Source: Bacteroidales bacterium
GTDB lineage: Bacteria > Bacteroidota > Bacteroidia > Bacteroidales > Muribaculaceae
Length of the DNA stretch: 32,135 nucleotides
NCBI GenBank assembly: GCA_020860445.1
Contig: JAJBUH010000129.1
Span: forward strand, 1 to 32,135
Direction of reading: 5' to 3'
A program made the translations under genes and the position numbers. The notes under the pieces were generated by a model. The model had not been told where the DNA came from. It did no database searches and saw only the letters and a program-made list of their open reading frames with translations. Numbering within the stretch: position 1 is the first letter of the stretch; every line of letters begins with the position of its first letter. Below are positions 8,060 to 18,921 of the stretch, piece by piece.

Positions 8060-8092
8060 ACAGGTCACCATTTCCACCTTTTTCATAAAAGC
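8060..8092 (+). repeat. 33-nt dispersed repeat, copy 2
   Basis: ACAGGTCACCATTTC then CACCTTTTTCATAAAAGC; 29 of 33 positions match 4330-4362. A shorter relative (GGACAGGTCAACCTTT) lies at about 6106-6120. Confidence 0.65.
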
Positions 8093-8109
8093 CTTACATA
8101 GAGGAAAAG

Positions 8110-8132
8110 CCACATTTCCGCTGAGTTCAGAG
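8110..8132 (+). repeat. 23-nt repeat identical to one arm of the 6026-6080 hairpin
   Basis: CCACATTTCCGCTGAGTTCAG plus AG is identical to 6058-6080 and lies on the other side of the AlbA_2 gene. No matching inverted arm is visible nearby, so here it stands alone. Confidence 0.8.
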
Positions 8133-8154
8133 ATTTTCTGTCAAAATATGTACC

Positions 8155-9768
8155 TCACTGGCGGTTATTGATGGCGTTGGCGATGCGCTCGGCCAGGGTC
8201 TTTTTGTCGAGGGGGTGGATGTCATTCCATTCGCCAAGGTCGGCGTTGGGGATAAGATAAGCGTTGGCGGTCGCTTTGGCGGCATCAGCCTGCGCAGCGC
8301 GCATTTCGGCCCAAGCGCGTTGGCCACCGGTGTCGGAGGGATGCAGATACCCAGCAAGCTCGACTATATAGAATGGGAGCTCAGAATCAGCAAATGTCGA
8401 GCGCCAGTCTGAAATCATGGCTTGCAATTGATCAGAATATTGGTTGCGACGTTCGACATTGCTCTCGCCTTGATACCACACCACTCCGCGCAGTCGCATG
8501 GGAGCCAAGGGATGAATCATGGCATTGTACAGCACTGTGGGCTTGTAGCAATAAAATTCCATACCCGGGGCCTGAGGCATCACTGCGCCTCGGCAATAGC
8601 GCCATTTGCCCTCGAGGCTATATTGTTGTTCGCCCACCTCAAGGCGGTAAGGCTTTTCTGGCACGAAGCGCGCCCCACCCTTTTGGCTAATCAGACGCAC
8701 TGTGACTACATTGCGACCCGGCACCAGCACCCCAACCGGCACTCGATAAAAGCGCGGCGGATACTGATACCCAGTGGCTCCTACGAATTGGCCATTGACA
8801 TACACCGAGTCAGCATCGACAATGCAACCGAGCCTGAGCACTGCGCTTTGGCCAGCCACGCTGGCTGGGAGGTCAATAGTCTTGCGCAGCCAATGGCTGC
8901 CGTTCACTGGGTTTAGGCCGTCGCTTGCCCAATGGGTGCTGGTGAGGTCGACTTCGGGCCATGCTGTATCGTTGTAATCAATCGACCACCACGGAGTGGA
9001 GGCTTGCCGACCGGGGTCGCCTTGGTAGAGAGCCTGATTCCAGCGAGAAAAATTCTCGCCCTCAAGCTTCTTGAATCGAGCCCGATAGCCATCATCTTGC
9101 CATAAGCGCCATTCGCTCACTGCCTTTGGCCATCGCTGCAAGGCATCAAAGCTCATCCAAGACTCTATGGGAGTGCCTCCCCAACTCGCATTGACGATGC
9201 CAATGGGCACGTTCTCGAGTTCGTTGAGTTCCTTGCCGAGAAAATAGCCAAGAGCCGAGAAATTGAGGGCTGCCTCAGGCGTAGTAGCCACCCACGAGCC
9301 TCCGGCAAGCATATCTTGCTGATTGTGGAAATCTATCTCTTGTGGCACGGCAAACTGCCTGACCAGTCGATTGGCGTAGCTCCCTACCTCATCGGCAAAA
9401 CGCTCCGCCACGCGGCGCACCGGCAGCTCCATATTGCTCTGACCCGAGCATAGCAACACGTCGCCCGACAACACGTCATCAATTCGGCGGTCGTTTACAG
9501 TGATTGAATACCCATCGCCCGCAGGCATCGGCTCCAAATCTACGCGCCATTGCCCCTTAGCGTCTGCCACGACCGTGGCCGATGACTGATAGCCAGGCCC
9601 CGAGCCGCGCACATCGACAGTCTCGCCGGGCGAGGCTGTGCCCCACACGGCCACTGGTAGATTACGCTGCACTACCATTCCGTCCGATACTAAGGGCGTA
9701 AGCGTCACCTCAGCTTTCAGCATCCCAGCAGCAACCATCGCAGCCACCAGCATCAACATATTCTTCAT
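8155..9768 (-). CDS. Sialate O-acetylesterase-like SGNH hydrolase, secreted
   Basis: A 537-residue protein with a signal peptide (MKNMLMLVAAMVAAGMLKAE). Its motifs fit the sialate O-acetylesterase (SASA) family: 'GQSNMELP' with nucleophile Ser111, 'NASWGGTPIESW' (~193-204), 'WYQGESN', and 'DIHP' at ~516-519 supplying the catalytic His. A beta-sandwich insertion occupies about residues 230-390 ('HWLRKTIDLP...DADSVYVNGQFVG'), as in larger family members. Members remove acetyl groups from sialic acids or from plant-wall sugars. A gut Bacteroidales would use it outside the cytoplasm on mucin or dietary glycans. It follows a short secreted-peptide gene after 4 nt and likely shares its promoter. 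The exact substrate cannot be told. Confidence 0.8.
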   Translation of the reverse strand: MKNMLMLVAAMVAAGMLKAEVTLTPLVSDGMVVQRNLPVAVWGTASPGETVDVRGSGPGYQSSATVVADAKGQWRVDLEPMPAGDGYSITVNDRRIDDVLSGDVLLCSGQSNMELPVRRVAERFADEVGSYANRLVRQFAVPQEIDFHNQQDMLAGGSWVATTPEAALNFSALGYFLGKELNELENVPIGIVNASWGGTPIESWMSFDALQRWPKAVSEWRLWQDDGYRARFKKLEGENFSRWNQALYQGDPGRQASTPWWSIDYNDTAWPEVDLTSTHWASDGLNPVNGSHWLRKTIDLPASVAGQSAVLRLGCIVDADSVYVNGQFVGATGYQYPPRFYRVPVGVLVPGRNVVTVRLISQKGGARFVPEKPYRLEVGEQQYSLEGKWRYCRGAVMPQAPGMEFYCYKPTVLYNAMIHPLAPMRLRGVVWYQGESNVERRNQYSDQLQAMISDWRSTFADSELPFYIVELAGYLHPSDTGGQRAWAEMRAAQADAAKATANAYLIPNADLGEWNDIHPLDKKTLAERIANAINNRQ

Positions 9769-9772
9769 GCTA

Positions 9773-9961
9773 TTAATTTTCTATGGGTAATTGATCAATG
9801 GTCGGATTTCCATACACCCCGAGTGAGAAGTCGTAGTATTCAGCCTTACCGCTATCATTGCTGGCCATAGCTTGCTCTGGGGTGAGGGTGGTAGCGTTGG
9901 CCGCTAAGGCACAAACCGTCACGCTCATTGACAAAAAGAATCGGGAGTAAATTTTTCTCAT
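9773..9961 (-). CDS. Short secreted peptide or truncated protein upstream of the esterase
   Basis: A 62-residue ORF starting with a plausible signal peptide (MRKIYSRFFLSMSVTVCALAANA) followed by 'TTLTPEQAMASNDSGKAEYYDFSLGVYGNPTIDQLPIEN'. The 'TLTPEQA' stretch resembles the start of propeptide-like segments in Bacteroidetes secreted proteins, so it may be the stub of a larger gene. It has its own promoter, and its stop lies 4 nt before the esterase start, so it could work as a leader for that gene. No function is assigned. Confidence 0.45.
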   Translation of the reverse strand: MRKIYSRFFLSMSVTVCALAANATTLTPEQAMASNDSGKAEYYDFSLGVYGNPTIDQLPIEN

Positions 9962-10016
9962 ATATGGTAGGATTTAATATAAGGCTATTGTGAATAATAG
10001 GCAATACTTTTCTATG

Positions 10017-10047
10017 CAAAGGTAGCTACAAAAATGGGATAAACAAA
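10017..10047 (-). promoter_or_regulatory. Promoter of the secreted-peptide / esterase unit
   Basis: Minus strand: TTTG, 19 nt, TACCTTTG, about 55 nt upstream of the peptide ATG. Confidence 0.7.
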
Positions 10048-10060
10048 ATATTAATATAAT

Positions 10061-10100
10061 AAAAAGCAGCCGCAAGGAGGAATGTCCTTGCGGCTGCTTT
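10061..10100 (-). terminator. Terminator of the rpo operon
   Basis: AAAGCAGCCGCAAGGA pairs perfectly (16 bp) with TCCTTGCGGCTGCTTT around a 6-nt loop. Read on the minus strand it is followed by TTTTTATT. It lies about 60 nt after the rpoC stop. Between them are direct repeats of TTTTTCATT type (10133-10156). Confidence 0.85.
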
Positions 10101-10161
10101 CTATGAGGGATGAAAAATCAAGGGTCATTTTTCATTTTTCATTATTCATTTTTCATTAGCC

Positions 10162-13100
10162 TCATGCGTTAGTGAGCTCGATGTGGTCGACGTCTTGGAT
10201 CTCGTTGGCTTCGTCGAAGAGGCCATCGATGTCGTCCTTGCTGCCGACAACCAGACGCTCGTACTCGCGCAGACCCGTACCGGCGGGAATCAGGTGACCG
10301 CAAATCACGTTCTCCTTCATGCCCTCAAGATAGTCGGTCTTGCCGTTGATGGCAGCCTCGTTGAGCACCTTGGTAGTCTCCTGGAATGAGGCAGCCGAGA
10401 TGAAGCTCGAGGTCTGCAGAGCGGCGCGGGTGATACCTTGCAGAATCTGCTCTGAGGTAGCGGGCACTGCATCGCGCACGGCAATCAGCTTGAGGTCGCG
10501 GCGCTTGAGGGCTGAGTTCTCATCACGCAGCTTGCGAGCGGTGATGATCTGACCCACTTGCACGTTCTCGCTGTCGCCAGCATCGACCACAACCTTGCGG
10601 CCCCAGATGCGATCGTTCTCCTCCATGAAGTCGCGCTTGTCAACGATTTGCGATTCCAGGAAGTTGGTATCGCCCGGCTCGAGGATGTTGACCTTGCGCA
10701 TCATCTGGCGCACAATCACCTCAAAGTGCTTGTCGTTGATCTTCACGCCCTGCATGCGGTACACATCTTGCACCTCATTCACGATGTACTCTTGCACAGC
10801 GGTCGGACCCATGATGTTGAGGATGTCGGCCGGTGTGATAGCGCCGTCAGAGAGCGGTGTGCCAGCGCGCACGAAGTCGTTCTCCTGTACCAGGATCTGC
10901 TTTGACAGAGGCACCAGGTATTTGCGCTCGTTGCCAACCTTCTCGTTGACCACCGAAATCTCACGGTTACCGCGCTTGATCTTGCCGAAGTGCACCTCGC
11001 CGTCAATCTCAGATACGATTGCGGGGTTCGACGGGTTGCGAGCCTCAAACAGCTCGGTCACACGAGGCAGACCACCGGTGATATCACCAGCACCGCCGCC
11101 TGATGCGCGAGGAATCTTAACAAAGATTTCGCCAGCCTTGATTTCGGCATCATTGTCCTTGAGCAGGTGAGCGCCCACAGGCAGAGCGTATAGCTTGATC
11201 TCCTGGCCGTTGGCATCAATTATAGCGGCTTCGGGCACTTTGGCGCGATCCTTAGATTCGATTATCACACGGTCTTGCAGACCCGACTGCTCATCGATAT
11301 CGGTGCGGTAGGTGACATTCTCGATGAGGTTGCGATACTCGATGCGGCCGGGCACCTCGCTGACAATAACAGCGTTGAAGGGGTCCCATTCGCAAATGAT
11401 ATCGCCTTTCTTGACCTCTGAGTCGTTCTTGAAGAACAGCTTAGAGCCGTAAGGTATTGCTGCCGAGGTAAGCATCATCTTGGTCTTGGGATCCATGATG
11501 CGCATTTCGGCCAGACGGCCAACTACCACATCTACTGGCTTGCCATCGATAACCTCATCGGTAGAAACGGTGCGGAGCTCCTCGATTTCGAGCTTACCGT
11601 CATAGTTGCTGGTGATGGTTGATACGGCTGCGATGTTTGAAGCCACACCACCGACGTGGAATGTACGCAGTGTAAGCTGTGTACCCGGTTCGCCGATCGA
11701 CTGGGCAGCGATGACGCCCACGGCCTCGCCCTTCTGCACCATGCGGTTGTTGGCCAGGTTGCGACCATAGCACTTGGCGCATACGCCGCGCTTAGCCTCG
11801 CAGGTGAGCACCGAGCGAATTTCTACGCTCTCGATAGGCGAAGCATCGATGCGCTCGGCAGCGGCATCGTTGATTTCCTCGCCAGCGCGCACGATGACCT
11901 CCTCGGTCTGCGGGTCGATGATGTCATGCACTGACACACGGCCCAGGATGCGCTCGCCAAGCGAAGCTACCACCTCGTCGTTATTCTTAATCTCCTTGCA
12001 AACCAGGCCGCGCAGAGTGCCGCAGTCCTCCTCGGTGATAATCACGTCGTGAGCTACGTCCACCAGACGACGGGTCAGGTAACCAGCGTCGGCTGTCTTC
12101 AGTGCGGTATCGGCAAGACCCTTGCGGGCACCGTGGGTCGAGATGAAGTACTCGAGCACCGAGAGGCCCTCCTTGAAGTTTGCAAGAATCGGGTTCTCAA
12201 TAATCTGGCCGCCTTCGGCACCGGCTTTCTGAGGCTTGGCCATCAGACCACGCATACCTGCCAGCTGACGGATCTGGTCCTTAGAACCACGAGCGCCAGA
12301 GTCAAGCATCATGTATACAGCGTTGAAGCCCTGATTGGCCTCCTTCATCTGCTTCATGAGCACCTGGGTGAGGTCGGCGTTGACGTGTGTCCAGATATCG
12401 ATAATCTGGTTGTAACGCTCGTTGTTGGTGATAAAGCCCATCGAGTAGTTGTTCATCACCTCCTCGACTTCGGCGTATCCCTTGGCTACGATTTCCTCCT
12501 TTTCTGGCGGGATGATCACATCGCCGAGGTTGAACGACAGACCGCCCTGGAATGCCATGCGGTAACCGAGGTTCTTGATGTCATCGAGGAACTGTGCCGA
12601 GCGCGGAATACCGCACTTCTTGATCACCTTTGAGATGATGTCGCGCAGCGACTTTTTGGACAGAATCTCGTTGACATAGCCAATCTCCTTAGGCACATAC
12701 TGGTTGACCAGCACACGGCCCACCGACGTGTCCTTTACGAGGTGCTTGTAGGGCTTGCCCTCCTCGTCGACATCGTCAACCATTACGGTGACGGGGGCAT
12801 GGAGAGTGACCTTGCCTTCGTTGTAGGCGATTTCGGCTTCTTCAGGTCCATAGAATATGGTGCCTTCGCCCTTGTCGCCCTTGCGGAGTTTGGTGATATA
12901 GTAGAGACCGAGCACCATGTCCTGCGAAGGCACGGTGATAGGTGCGCCATTGGCGGGGTTGAGGATGTTGTGAGCGCCGAGCATCAGCATCTGAGCCTCG
13001 AGGATAGCCTCGTTGCCCAGCGGGAGGTGCACAGCCATCTGGTCACCGTCGAAGTCGGCGTTGAATGCCGTACATGCCAGCGGGTGCAGCTGGATTGCCT

Positions 13101-14478
13101 TACCCTCGATCATCTTGGGCTGGAAGGCCTGGATACCGAGGCGGTGCAGTGTAGGAGCACGGTTGAGCAGCACGGGGTGACCCTTCATCACGTATTCCAG
13201 GATGTCCCATACCACCGGCTCTTTGCGGTCGACAATCTTCTTTGCGCTCTTGACAGTCTTGACGATGCCGCGCTCGATGAGCTTGCGGATTACGAATGGC
13301 TTGTACAGCTCGGCTGCCATATCCTTGGGCAGACCGCACTCGTGCATCTTCAGCTCAGGACCTACGACGATTACCGAACGTGCTGAGTAGTCGACGCGCT
13401 TACCGAGCAGGTTCTGACGGAAACGACCCTGCTTGCCCTTGAGCGAGTCAGAGAGCGATTTGAGCGGACGGTTGGCATCGCTCTTCACGGCCGATGACTT
13501 GCGGCTGTTGTCAAGCAGTGAGTCGACAGCCTCCTGGAGCATACGCTTCTCGTTGCGCAGAATCACCTCGGGAGCCTTGATCTCGAGCAGTCTCTTCAGA
13601 CGGTTGTTGCGAATAATCACGCGGCGATACAGGTCGTTGAGGTCGCTGGTTGCGAATCGGCCTCCATCAAGCGGCACCAAGGGACGCAACTCTGGCGGAA
13701 TCACCGGCACCACCTGCAGAATCATCCATTCGGGCTTGTTGCGATTGCGAGATGCGCGGAACGATTCCACCACCTGCAGGCGCTTCAGAGCCTCGGTCTT
13801 GCGCTGTTGCGATGAGTTCTCCTTGTCGGCCTGTGCGCGCAGCTGGTAGCTGAGGCTATCGAGGTCGAGCTCGGTGAGCAGGTCGTAGATTGCCTCAGCG
13901 CCCATCTTGGCAATGAATTTGTTGGGGTCTGTGTCGTCGAGCAGCTGGTTGTCCTTGGGGAGCTTGGCCATCAGCTCGATGTATTCATCCTCGGTGAGGA
14001 GGTCGAGACGCTGCGGTCCGCCCTCAACGTCGGCTGCTGCGCCAGGTTGGAGCACGATGTAGCGCTCATAGTAGATTACAGAATCAAGCTTCTTGGAGGG
14101 GAGACCCAGCAAGTAGCCTATCTTATTGGGAAGTGAGCGGAAGTACCAGATGTGAGCCACCGGCACAACGAGCTTGATGTGGCCCATGCGCTCGCGACGC
14201 ACTTTCTTCTCAGTGACCTCTACGCCGCAACGGTCGCACACGATGCCCTTGTAACGGATGCGCTTGTATTTTCCGCAATGGCACTCATAGTCCTTGACAG
14301 GACCAAAGATGCGCTCGCAGAACAGGCCATCCCTTTCAGGCTTGTAGGTGCGATAATTGATAGTCTCCGGTTTCAGGACTTCGCCCGACGATTTCTCGAG
14401 GATCTCCTCGGGCGATGCGAGCCCGATGGTGATCTTGGAGAAGCCGTTTTTTGTTTTAGTGTCTTTTCTAAAAGCCAT
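10162..14478 (-). CDS. rpoC: DNA-directed RNA polymerase subunit beta'
   Basis: This 1438-residue subunit is full length for Bacteroidetes. It carries the N-terminal zinc site (CHCG ... CDRCG, Cys66/68/81/84), the absolutely conserved catalytic 'NADFDGDQM' (473-481) whose aspartates hold the active-site magnesium, and the second zinc cluster '[11 protein letters not shown]' (Cys893-903). The trigger-loop region '[16 protein letters not shown]' follows. With beta, alpha and omega it forms the core enzyme. It is the last gene of the operon, 104 nt after rpoB, with a strong terminator downstream. No str-operon gene (rpsL, rpsG) follows, unlike in many Bacteroidales. All large antisense ORFs over it are shadows. 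Confidence 0.98.
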   Translation of the reverse strand: MAFRKDTKTKNGFSKITIGLASPEEILEKSSGEVLKPETINYRTYKPERDGLFCERIFGPVKDYECHCGKYKRIRYKGIVCDRCGVEVTEKKVRRERMGHIKLVVPVAHIWYFRSLPNKIGYLLGLPSKKLDSVIYYERYIVLQPGAAADVEGGPQRLDLLTEDEYIELMAKLPKDNQLLDDTDPNKFIAKMGAEAIYDLLTELDLDSLSYQLRAQADKENSSQQRKTEALKRLQVVESFRASRNRNKPEWMILQVVPVIPPELRPLVPLDGGRFATSDLNDLYRRVIIRNNRLKRLLEIKAPEVILRNEKRMLQEAVDSLLDNSRKSSAVKSDANRPLKSLSDSLKGKQGRFRQNLLGKRVDYSARSVIVVGPELKMHECGLPKDMAAELYKPFVIRKLIERGIVKTVKSAKKIVDRKEPVVWDILEYVMKGHPVLLNRAPTLHRLGIQAFQPKMIEGKAIQLHPLACTAFNADFDGDQMAVHLPLGNEAILEAQMLMLGAHNILNPANGAPITVPSQDMVLGLYYITKLRKGDKGEGTIFYGPEEAEIAYNEGKVTLHAPVTVMVDDVDEEGKPYKHLVKDTSVGRVLVNQYVPKEIGYVNEILSKKSLRDIISKVIKKCGIPRSAQFLDDIKNLGYRMAFQGGLSFNLGDVIIPPEKEEIVAKGYAEVEEVMNNYSMGFITNNERYNQIIDIWTHVNADLTQVLMKQMKEANQGFNAVYMMLDSGARGSKDQIRQLAGMRGLMAKPQKAGAEGGQIIENPILANFKEGLSVLEYFISTHGARKGLADTALKTADAGYLTRRLVDVAHDVIITEEDCGTLRGLVCKEIKNNDEVVASLGERILGRVSVHDIIDPQTEEVIVRAGEEINDAAAERIDASPIESVEIRSVLTCEAKRGVCAKCYGRNLANNRMVQKGEAVGVIAAQSIGEPGTQLTLRTFHVGGVASNIAAVSTITSNYDGKLEIEELRTVSTDEVIDGKPVDVVVGRLAEMRIMDPKTKMMLTSAAIPYGSKLFFKNDSEVKKGDIICEWDPFNAVIVSEVPGRIEYRNLIENVTYRTDIDEQSGLQDRVIIESKDRAKVPEAAIIDANGQEIKLYALPVGAHLLKDNDAEIKAGEIFVKIPRASGGGAGDITGGLPRVTELFEARNPSNPAIVSEIDGEVHFGKIKRGNREISVVNEKVGNERKYLVPLSKQILVQENDFVRAGTPLSDGAITPADILNIMGPTAVQEYIVNEVQDVYRMQGVKINDKHFEVIVRQMMRKVNILEPGDTNFLESQIVDKRDFMEENDRIWGRKVVVDAGDSENVQVGQIITARKLRDENSALKRRDLKLIAVRDAVPATSEQILQGITRAALQTSSFISAASFQETTKVLNEAAINGKTDYLEGMKENVICGHLIPAGTGLREYERLVVGSKDDIDGLFDEANEIQDVDHIELTNA

Positions 14479-14493
14479 ATTTTGGTTTTACAT

Positions 14494-14522
14494 CAAAAAG
14501 TCAAAAGTCAAAAGTCAAAAGT
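14494..14522. repeat. Four tandem CAAAAGT-type heptamers in the rpoB-rpoC spacer
   Basis: On the plus strand the sequence reads CAAAAAGT CAAAAGT CAAAAGT CAAAAGT, so a heptamer repeats four times just before the rpoC start. The same ACTTTTGACTTTTGACTT string recurs at about 26930-26949. Confidence 0.75.
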
Positions 14523-14556
14523 GCCCTGAATGGGGTGCTCCCGGCCGGGGCACTTT
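14518..14556 (-). promoter_or_regulatory. Hairpin in the rpoB-rpoC intercistronic region
   Basis: In the minus-strand RNA AAAGTGCCC pairs with GGGCACTTT, followed by TTGACTTTTGACTTTT. The inner loop contains CCGGCCGG. It could attenuate, process or stabilise the rpoBC message. Its proximity to the rpoC start (about 40 nt) is notable. Confidence 0.5.
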
Positions 14557-14582
14557 CAAATAGCAGAGAAGCCGGAGGCTCT

Positions 14583-17500
14583 TTATTCGAGGTTGACGCT
14601 GAGGCCAAGGCCGCGCAACTCATGGAGCAGCACGTTGAGCGACTCGGGGATACCGGCCTGCGGCATTGGATCGCCCTTGACGATGGCTTCGTAAGCCTTG
14701 CTGCGGCCGTTGACGTCGTCACTCTTGATGGTCAGGATTTCTTGCAGCACATGCGAAGCACCGAATGCCTCGAGTGCCCAAACCTCCATCTCACCAAAGC
14801 GCTGTCCACCGAATTGGGCTTTACCGCCGAGTGGCTGCTGGGTGATGAGCGAGTACGGACCGATGCTGCGGGTGTGCATCTTATCCTCAACCATGTGGCC
14901 GAGCTTAAGCATGTAGATCACGCCTACTGTAGCCGGTTGGTCAAAGCGCTCGCCAGTGCCGCCATCGTAGAGGTAAGTCTTGCCGTAGCGTGGCAGACCG
15001 GCCTTGTCGGTGAGGGCGTTGATGTCATCGAGAGATGCGCCGTCGAAAATCGGGGTTGAGAATTTCTCGCCCAGTTCGCGGCCTGCCCATCCGAGCACGG
15101 TCTCGAAGATCTGACCCAGGTTCATACGCGAAGGCACGCCCAGAGGGTTGAGCACGATGTCAACCGGTGTACCGTCGGCCAGGAAGGGCATATCCTCCTG
15201 TCTTACTATACGCGACACGATACCCTTGTTGCCGTGCCGACCTGCCATCTTATCGCCCACGCCGATTTTGCGCTTCTTGGCGATGTAGACCTTGGCGATC
15301 TGCATGATGCCTGAGGGGAGCTCGTCGCCAATCGAGATGTCAAATTTCTTGCGGCGCAACTCGGCATCGATTTCCTTTGACTTGCGCAGATAGTTGACGA
15401 TGGCCTGGCGGATCAGGTCATTCTTGTGCGGGTCGTTGGTCCACTTGCTCAAGTTGATAGTGTCATAGTTGAGGTCGCGCAGCGTCGAGGCGCTGAATTT
15501 CGCTCCCTTAGGTATGATATCGCTGCCGATAAAGTCCTTGATGCCCATCGAGGTCTTGCCCTCAGTCAGGGTCATCAGCTTGTTGACCAGCAGGTCCTTG
15601 AGTTCGCTGAGCTTGAGCTCATACTCTTCGTCGAGCTTGGGCAGCAGCGCGTTGGCGGCTTTTGATTTTTTCTTGGCAGCCTTTGAGAACAGGTTGGTGC
15701 CAATCACCACGCCCTTGAGCGAGGGGCTTGCCTTGAGAGATGCGTCCTTGACATCCCCGGCCTTGTCGCCGAAGATAGCACGGAGCAGCTTCTCCTCAGG
15801 CGTCGGGTCTGATTCTCCCTTAGGAGTAATCTTACCGATCATGATGTCGCCCGGCACGACGTGAGCGCCGATGCGGATGATACCGCGCTCATCGAGGTCG
15901 TGGGTTGCGTCTTCGCTCACATTGGGGATGTCGGCGGTGAGTTCCTCCAAGCCGCGCTTTGTCTCGCGCACCTCGAGGGCGTACTCATCAACATGCACCG
16001 ATGTCAGAATATCGTCGCGCACCATGCGCTCGTTGAGCACGATAGCGTCCTCATAGTTGTAACCCTTCCATGGCATGAACGCCACTTTGAGGTTGCGACC
16101 CAGGGCCAGCTCGCCGTTCTCGGTGCTGTAGCCCTCGGTGAGGATATCGCCACGCTCCACTCTCTGACCAGCCTTGCATATGGGGCGAAGGTCGATAGTG
16201 GTGCTCTGGTTGGTTTTGCGCCACTTGGGCAGCATATAGGTTTTGACTGCGGGGGTGAAGGCTACGAATTCCTCCTCCTCGGTGCGGTCATATCTGATTA
16301 CAATCTTGGTAGCGTCCACAAACTCGATGGTGCCGGCGCCCTCAGCGGTAATCTGAGTGCGCGAGTCGCGTACGAGTTGGGCCTCGATGCCGGTGCCAAC
16401 GATCGGGCTCTCTGAGCGCATCAGAGGCACAGCCTGGCGCATCATGTTTGATCCCATCAGAGCGCGGTTGGCATCGTCATGCTCCAGGAATGGAATCAGA
16501 GATGCGGCAATCGATGCAATCTGTGTGGGCGATACGTCCATCAGTTCTACCTCGCTTGGGGGCACTACGGGGAAGTCAGCGTCGAGGCGAGCCTTCACCT
16601 TGTCGCGGATAAATGTTCCGTCGGGGTTGAGCGGCGCGTTGCCCTGAGCGATTACCTTGCCCTCTTCGATTTCTGCGGTGAGGTATGTCACCTCATCGTT
16701 GTTGAGGTTGACCTTTGAGTTCTCAACCTTGCGATACGGGGTCTCGATAAATCCGAGGTCGTTGATCTTGGCATACACGCAGAGCGAGCTGATAAGACCG
16801 ATGTTAGGACCCTCGGGGGTCTCAATCGGGCAGAGGCGACCGTAGTGGGTGTAGTGCACGTCGCGCACCTCAAAGCCGGCGCGCTCACGCGACAGACCGC
16901 CGGGGCCGAGGGCCGACATACGGCGCTTGTGGGTAATTTCGGCCAGAGGGTTGGTCTGGTCCATGAATTGCGACAGGGCGTTGGTGCCGAAGAATGTGTT
17001 GATCACCGACGAGATGGTCTTGGCGTTGATCAGGTCAATGGGCTTGAACACCTCATTGTCTCTTACGTTCATTCTCTCGCGTATAGTGCGCGACATGCGG
17101 GCCAGGCCCACGCCGAATTGGTTGTAAAGCTGCTCGCCGACGGTGCGCACACGGCGGTTGCTCAGGTGGTCGATATCATCGACTGCCGTCTTTGAGTTGA
17201 TCAGCTCTATGAGATATTTGATAATGGCTATGATGTCTTCGCGAGTCAGCACCTTGACATCCATCGATGTGTCGAGGCCGAGCTTCTTGTTGATGCGGTA
17301 GCGTCCGACAAGGCCCAGGTCGTAGCGCTTCTCTGAGAAGAAAAGGTTTTGGATTACCTCGCGAGCGCTGGCGTCGTCTGGCGGCTCAGCGTTGCGCAGC
17401 TGGCGATAGATGTATTGGATGGCGTCTTGCTCAGTGTTTGAGGTATCCTTCTGCAGGGTGTTGAAGATAATCGAGTAGTCGCTGGCATTGGCGTCCTCCT

Positions 17501-18389
17501 TGTGGAGCAACACATTGTCAACGCCTGATTCCAGGATGTCGTCGATGTTCTCCTCGGTGATTTCGGTCTCGCGGTCGAGCACAACCTCGCTGCGCTCTAT
17601 GGTTGATACCTCACCGGTATCCTCATCGACAAAGTCTTCGACCCAGGTCTTCAGCACGCGTGCGGCCAATTTGCGGCCAATTGCTTTTTTGAGGTTAGCT
17701 TTGGTCACCTTGATTTCTTCGGCCAGGCCAAAGATCTCAATGATGTCCTTGTCGCTCTCCAGACCGATAGCGCGCAGCAGTGTGGTCACGGGCAGTTTCT
17801 TCTTGCGGTCGATGTAAGCGTACATCACATTGTTGATGTCAGTGGCAAACTCGATCCAAGAGCCGCGGAAAGGTATGATGCGGGCACTATACAGCAGGGT
17901 ACCGTTGGCGTGGGTGCTCTGTCCGAAGAACACGCCGGGCGAACGGTGGAGCTGCGACACGATTACGCGCTCGGCCCCGTTGATGACAAATGTGCCTTTG
18001 TCTGTCATATAAGGAATGGGACCCAGGTACACATCCTGGATCACCGGTTCGAAATCCTCGTGGTCGGGGTCGGTGCAGTACAATTTGAGCTTCGCTTTCA
18101 GGGGCACGCTGTAAGTCAGACCGCGCTCCAGACATTCCTCAATGGTGTAGCGTGGAGGGTCGATATAATAGTCGATAAACTCAAGCACAAAGCTGTTGCG
18201 TGTGTCGACTATGGGGAAATTCTCGGCAAAAACCTTGTACAATCCTTCATTGTTGCGCTTCTCAGGCGGGGTGTCGAGCTGCAAGAAGTCCTGGAAAGAC
18301 TTCAGCTGCACCTCCAAAAAGTCGGGATAAGGCAACGGGTTCTTTACCGAAGCGAAATTTATGCGGGGTTTTGCGGTGGGTACTGACAT
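14583..18389 (-). CDS. rpoB: DNA-directed RNA polymerase subunit beta
   Basis: A 1268-residue subunit with complete family hallmarks. The rifampicin-pocket region '[30 protein letters not shown]' starts near residue 468 and matches the drug-sensitive consensus, with no classic resistance change seen. It is followed by '[13 protein letters not shown]'. The C-terminal '[34 protein letters not shown]' contacts beta'. Beta supplies half of the catalytic cleft of RNA polymerase. It is transcribed with rplKAJL upstream and rpoC downstream. A hairpin with U tract lies 50-90 nt before its start, suggesting that ribosomal protein and polymerase output are uncoupled there. Confidence 0.98.
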   Translation of the reverse strand: MSVPTAKPRINFASVKNPLPYPDFLEVQLKSFQDFLQLDTPPEKRNNEGLYKVFAENFPIVDTRNSFVLEFIDYYIDPPRYTIEECLERGLTYSVPLKAKLKLYCTDPDHEDFEPVIQDVYLGPIPYMTDKGTFVINGAERVIVSQLHRSPGVFFGQSTHANGTLLYSARIIPFRGSWIEFATDINNVMYAYIDRKKKLPVTTLLRAIGLESDKDIIEIFGLAEEIKVTKANLKKAIGRKLAARVLKTWVEDFVDEDTGEVSTIERSEVVLDRETEITEENIDDILESGVDNVLLHKEDANASDYSIIFNTLQKDTSNTEQDAIQYIYRQLRNAEPPDDASAREVIQNLFFSEKRYDLGLVGRYRINKKLGLDTSMDVKVLTREDIIAIIKYLIELINSKTAVDDIDHLSNRRVRTVGEQLYNQFGVGLARMSRTIRERMNVRDNEVFKPIDLINAKTISSVINTFFGTNALSQFMDQTNPLAEITHKRRMSALGPGGLSRERAGFEVRDVHYTHYGRLCPIETPEGPNIGLISSLCVYAKINDLGFIETPYRKVENSKVNLNNDEVTYLTAEIEEGKVIAQGNAPLNPDGTFIRDKVKARLDADFPVVPPSEVELMDVSPTQIASIAASLIPFLEHDDANRALMGSNMMRQAVPLMRSESPIVGTGIEAQLVRDSRTQITAEGAGTIEFVDATKIVIRYDRTEEEEFVAFTPAVKTYMLPKWRKTNQSTTIDLRPICKAGQRVERGDILTEGYSTENGELALGRNLKVAFMPWKGYNYEDAIVLNERMVRDDILTSVHVDEYALEVRETKRGLEELTADIPNVSEDATHDLDERGIIRIGAHVVPGDIMIGKITPKGESDPTPEEKLLRAIFGDKAGDVKDASLKASPSLKGVVIGTNLFSKAAKKKSKAANALLPKLDEEYELKLSELKDLLVNKLMTLTEGKTSMGIKDFIGSDIIPKGAKFSASTLRDLNYDTINLSKWTNDPHKNDLIRQAIVNYLRKSKEIDAELRRKKFDISIGDELPSGIMQIAKVYIAKKRKIGVGDKMAGRHGNKGIVSRIVRQEDMPFLADGTPVDIVLNPLGVPSRMNLGQIFETVLGWAGRELGEKFSTPIFDGASLDDINALTDKAGLPRYGKTYLYDGGTGERFDQPATVGVIYMLKLGHMVEDKMHTRSIGPYSLITQQPLGGKAQFGGQRFGEMEVWALEAFGASHVLQEILTIKSDDVNGRSKAYEAIVKGDPMPQAGIPESLNVLLHELRGLGLSVNLE

Positions 18390-18439
18390 CTATTAAGGAA
18401 AAATAGTAAATAAAAGGGAAGTCAAATCGAATATACGAC

Positions 18440-18477
18440 AAAAAGGTTAAGAATCTCCCTTGAGGGGATTCTTAACC
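18440..18477 (-). terminator. rplL-rpoB intercistronic hairpin (attenuator candidate)
   Basis: Minus-strand GGTTAAGAAT and ATTCTTAACC pair around a GC-rich inner stem, and the RNA continues with TTTTTG. It has the form of an intrinsic terminator yet lies inside the operon, 25 nt after rplL. Partial termination at the same place is known in E. coli. Confidence 0.75.
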
Positions 18478-18501
18478 CGATACCTGCGTGGGGCAGGCAT
18501 T

Positions 18502-18876
18502 TTATTTCAGTTCGACAACAGCGCCGTCAGCTTCGAGACGCTCCTTGATGCTGTCAGCATCAGCCTTGGCAACGCCTTCCTTCACGTTAGCGGGTGCGCC
18601 GTCAACGAGTTCCTTAGCTTCCTTGAGGCCGAGACCGGTGATTTCCTTCACAGTCTTCACCACTTTGAGCTTGTTGGGGCCAACTTCCTTGAGCACTACG
18701 TCGAATGAGGTCTTCTCCTCTTCAACGGGAGCAGCGGCAGCGGGGCCAGTTGCAACAGCTACAGCAGCTGCGGCGGGTTTGATACCGTATTCGTTCTCGA
18801 GTACCTGAGCGAGTTCGTTTACTTCCTTTACGGTGAGGTTCACAAGTTGTTCAGCAAGAGCTTTGATGTCTGCCAT
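18502..18876 (-). CDS. rplL: 50S ribosomal protein L7/L12
   Basis: 124 residues. The N-terminal dimerisation part ([31 protein letters not shown]) is followed by an Ala-rich hinge (residues ~35-52) and the C-terminal factor-binding domain ('[41 protein letters not shown]'). It forms the mobile stalk that recruits EF-Tu and EF-G, bound through L10. It lies 45 nt downstream of rplJ, the normal partner order. Confidence 0.97.
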   Translation of the reverse strand: MADIKALAEQLVNLTVKEVNELAQVLENEYGIKPAAAAVAVATGPAAAAPVEEEKTSFDVVLKEVGPNKLKVVKTVKEITGLGLKEAKELVDGAPANVKEGVAKADADSIKERLEADGAVVELK

Positions 18877-18921
18877 TGTAGTATTTGTTTGGATTGTTTG
18901 ATTTTTATTTTATTTGGGTTT

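Noticed and set aside
10558-18386. Many plus-strand ORFs over rpoC and rpoB
   Set aside because: They are antisense shadows of high-GC conserved genes.
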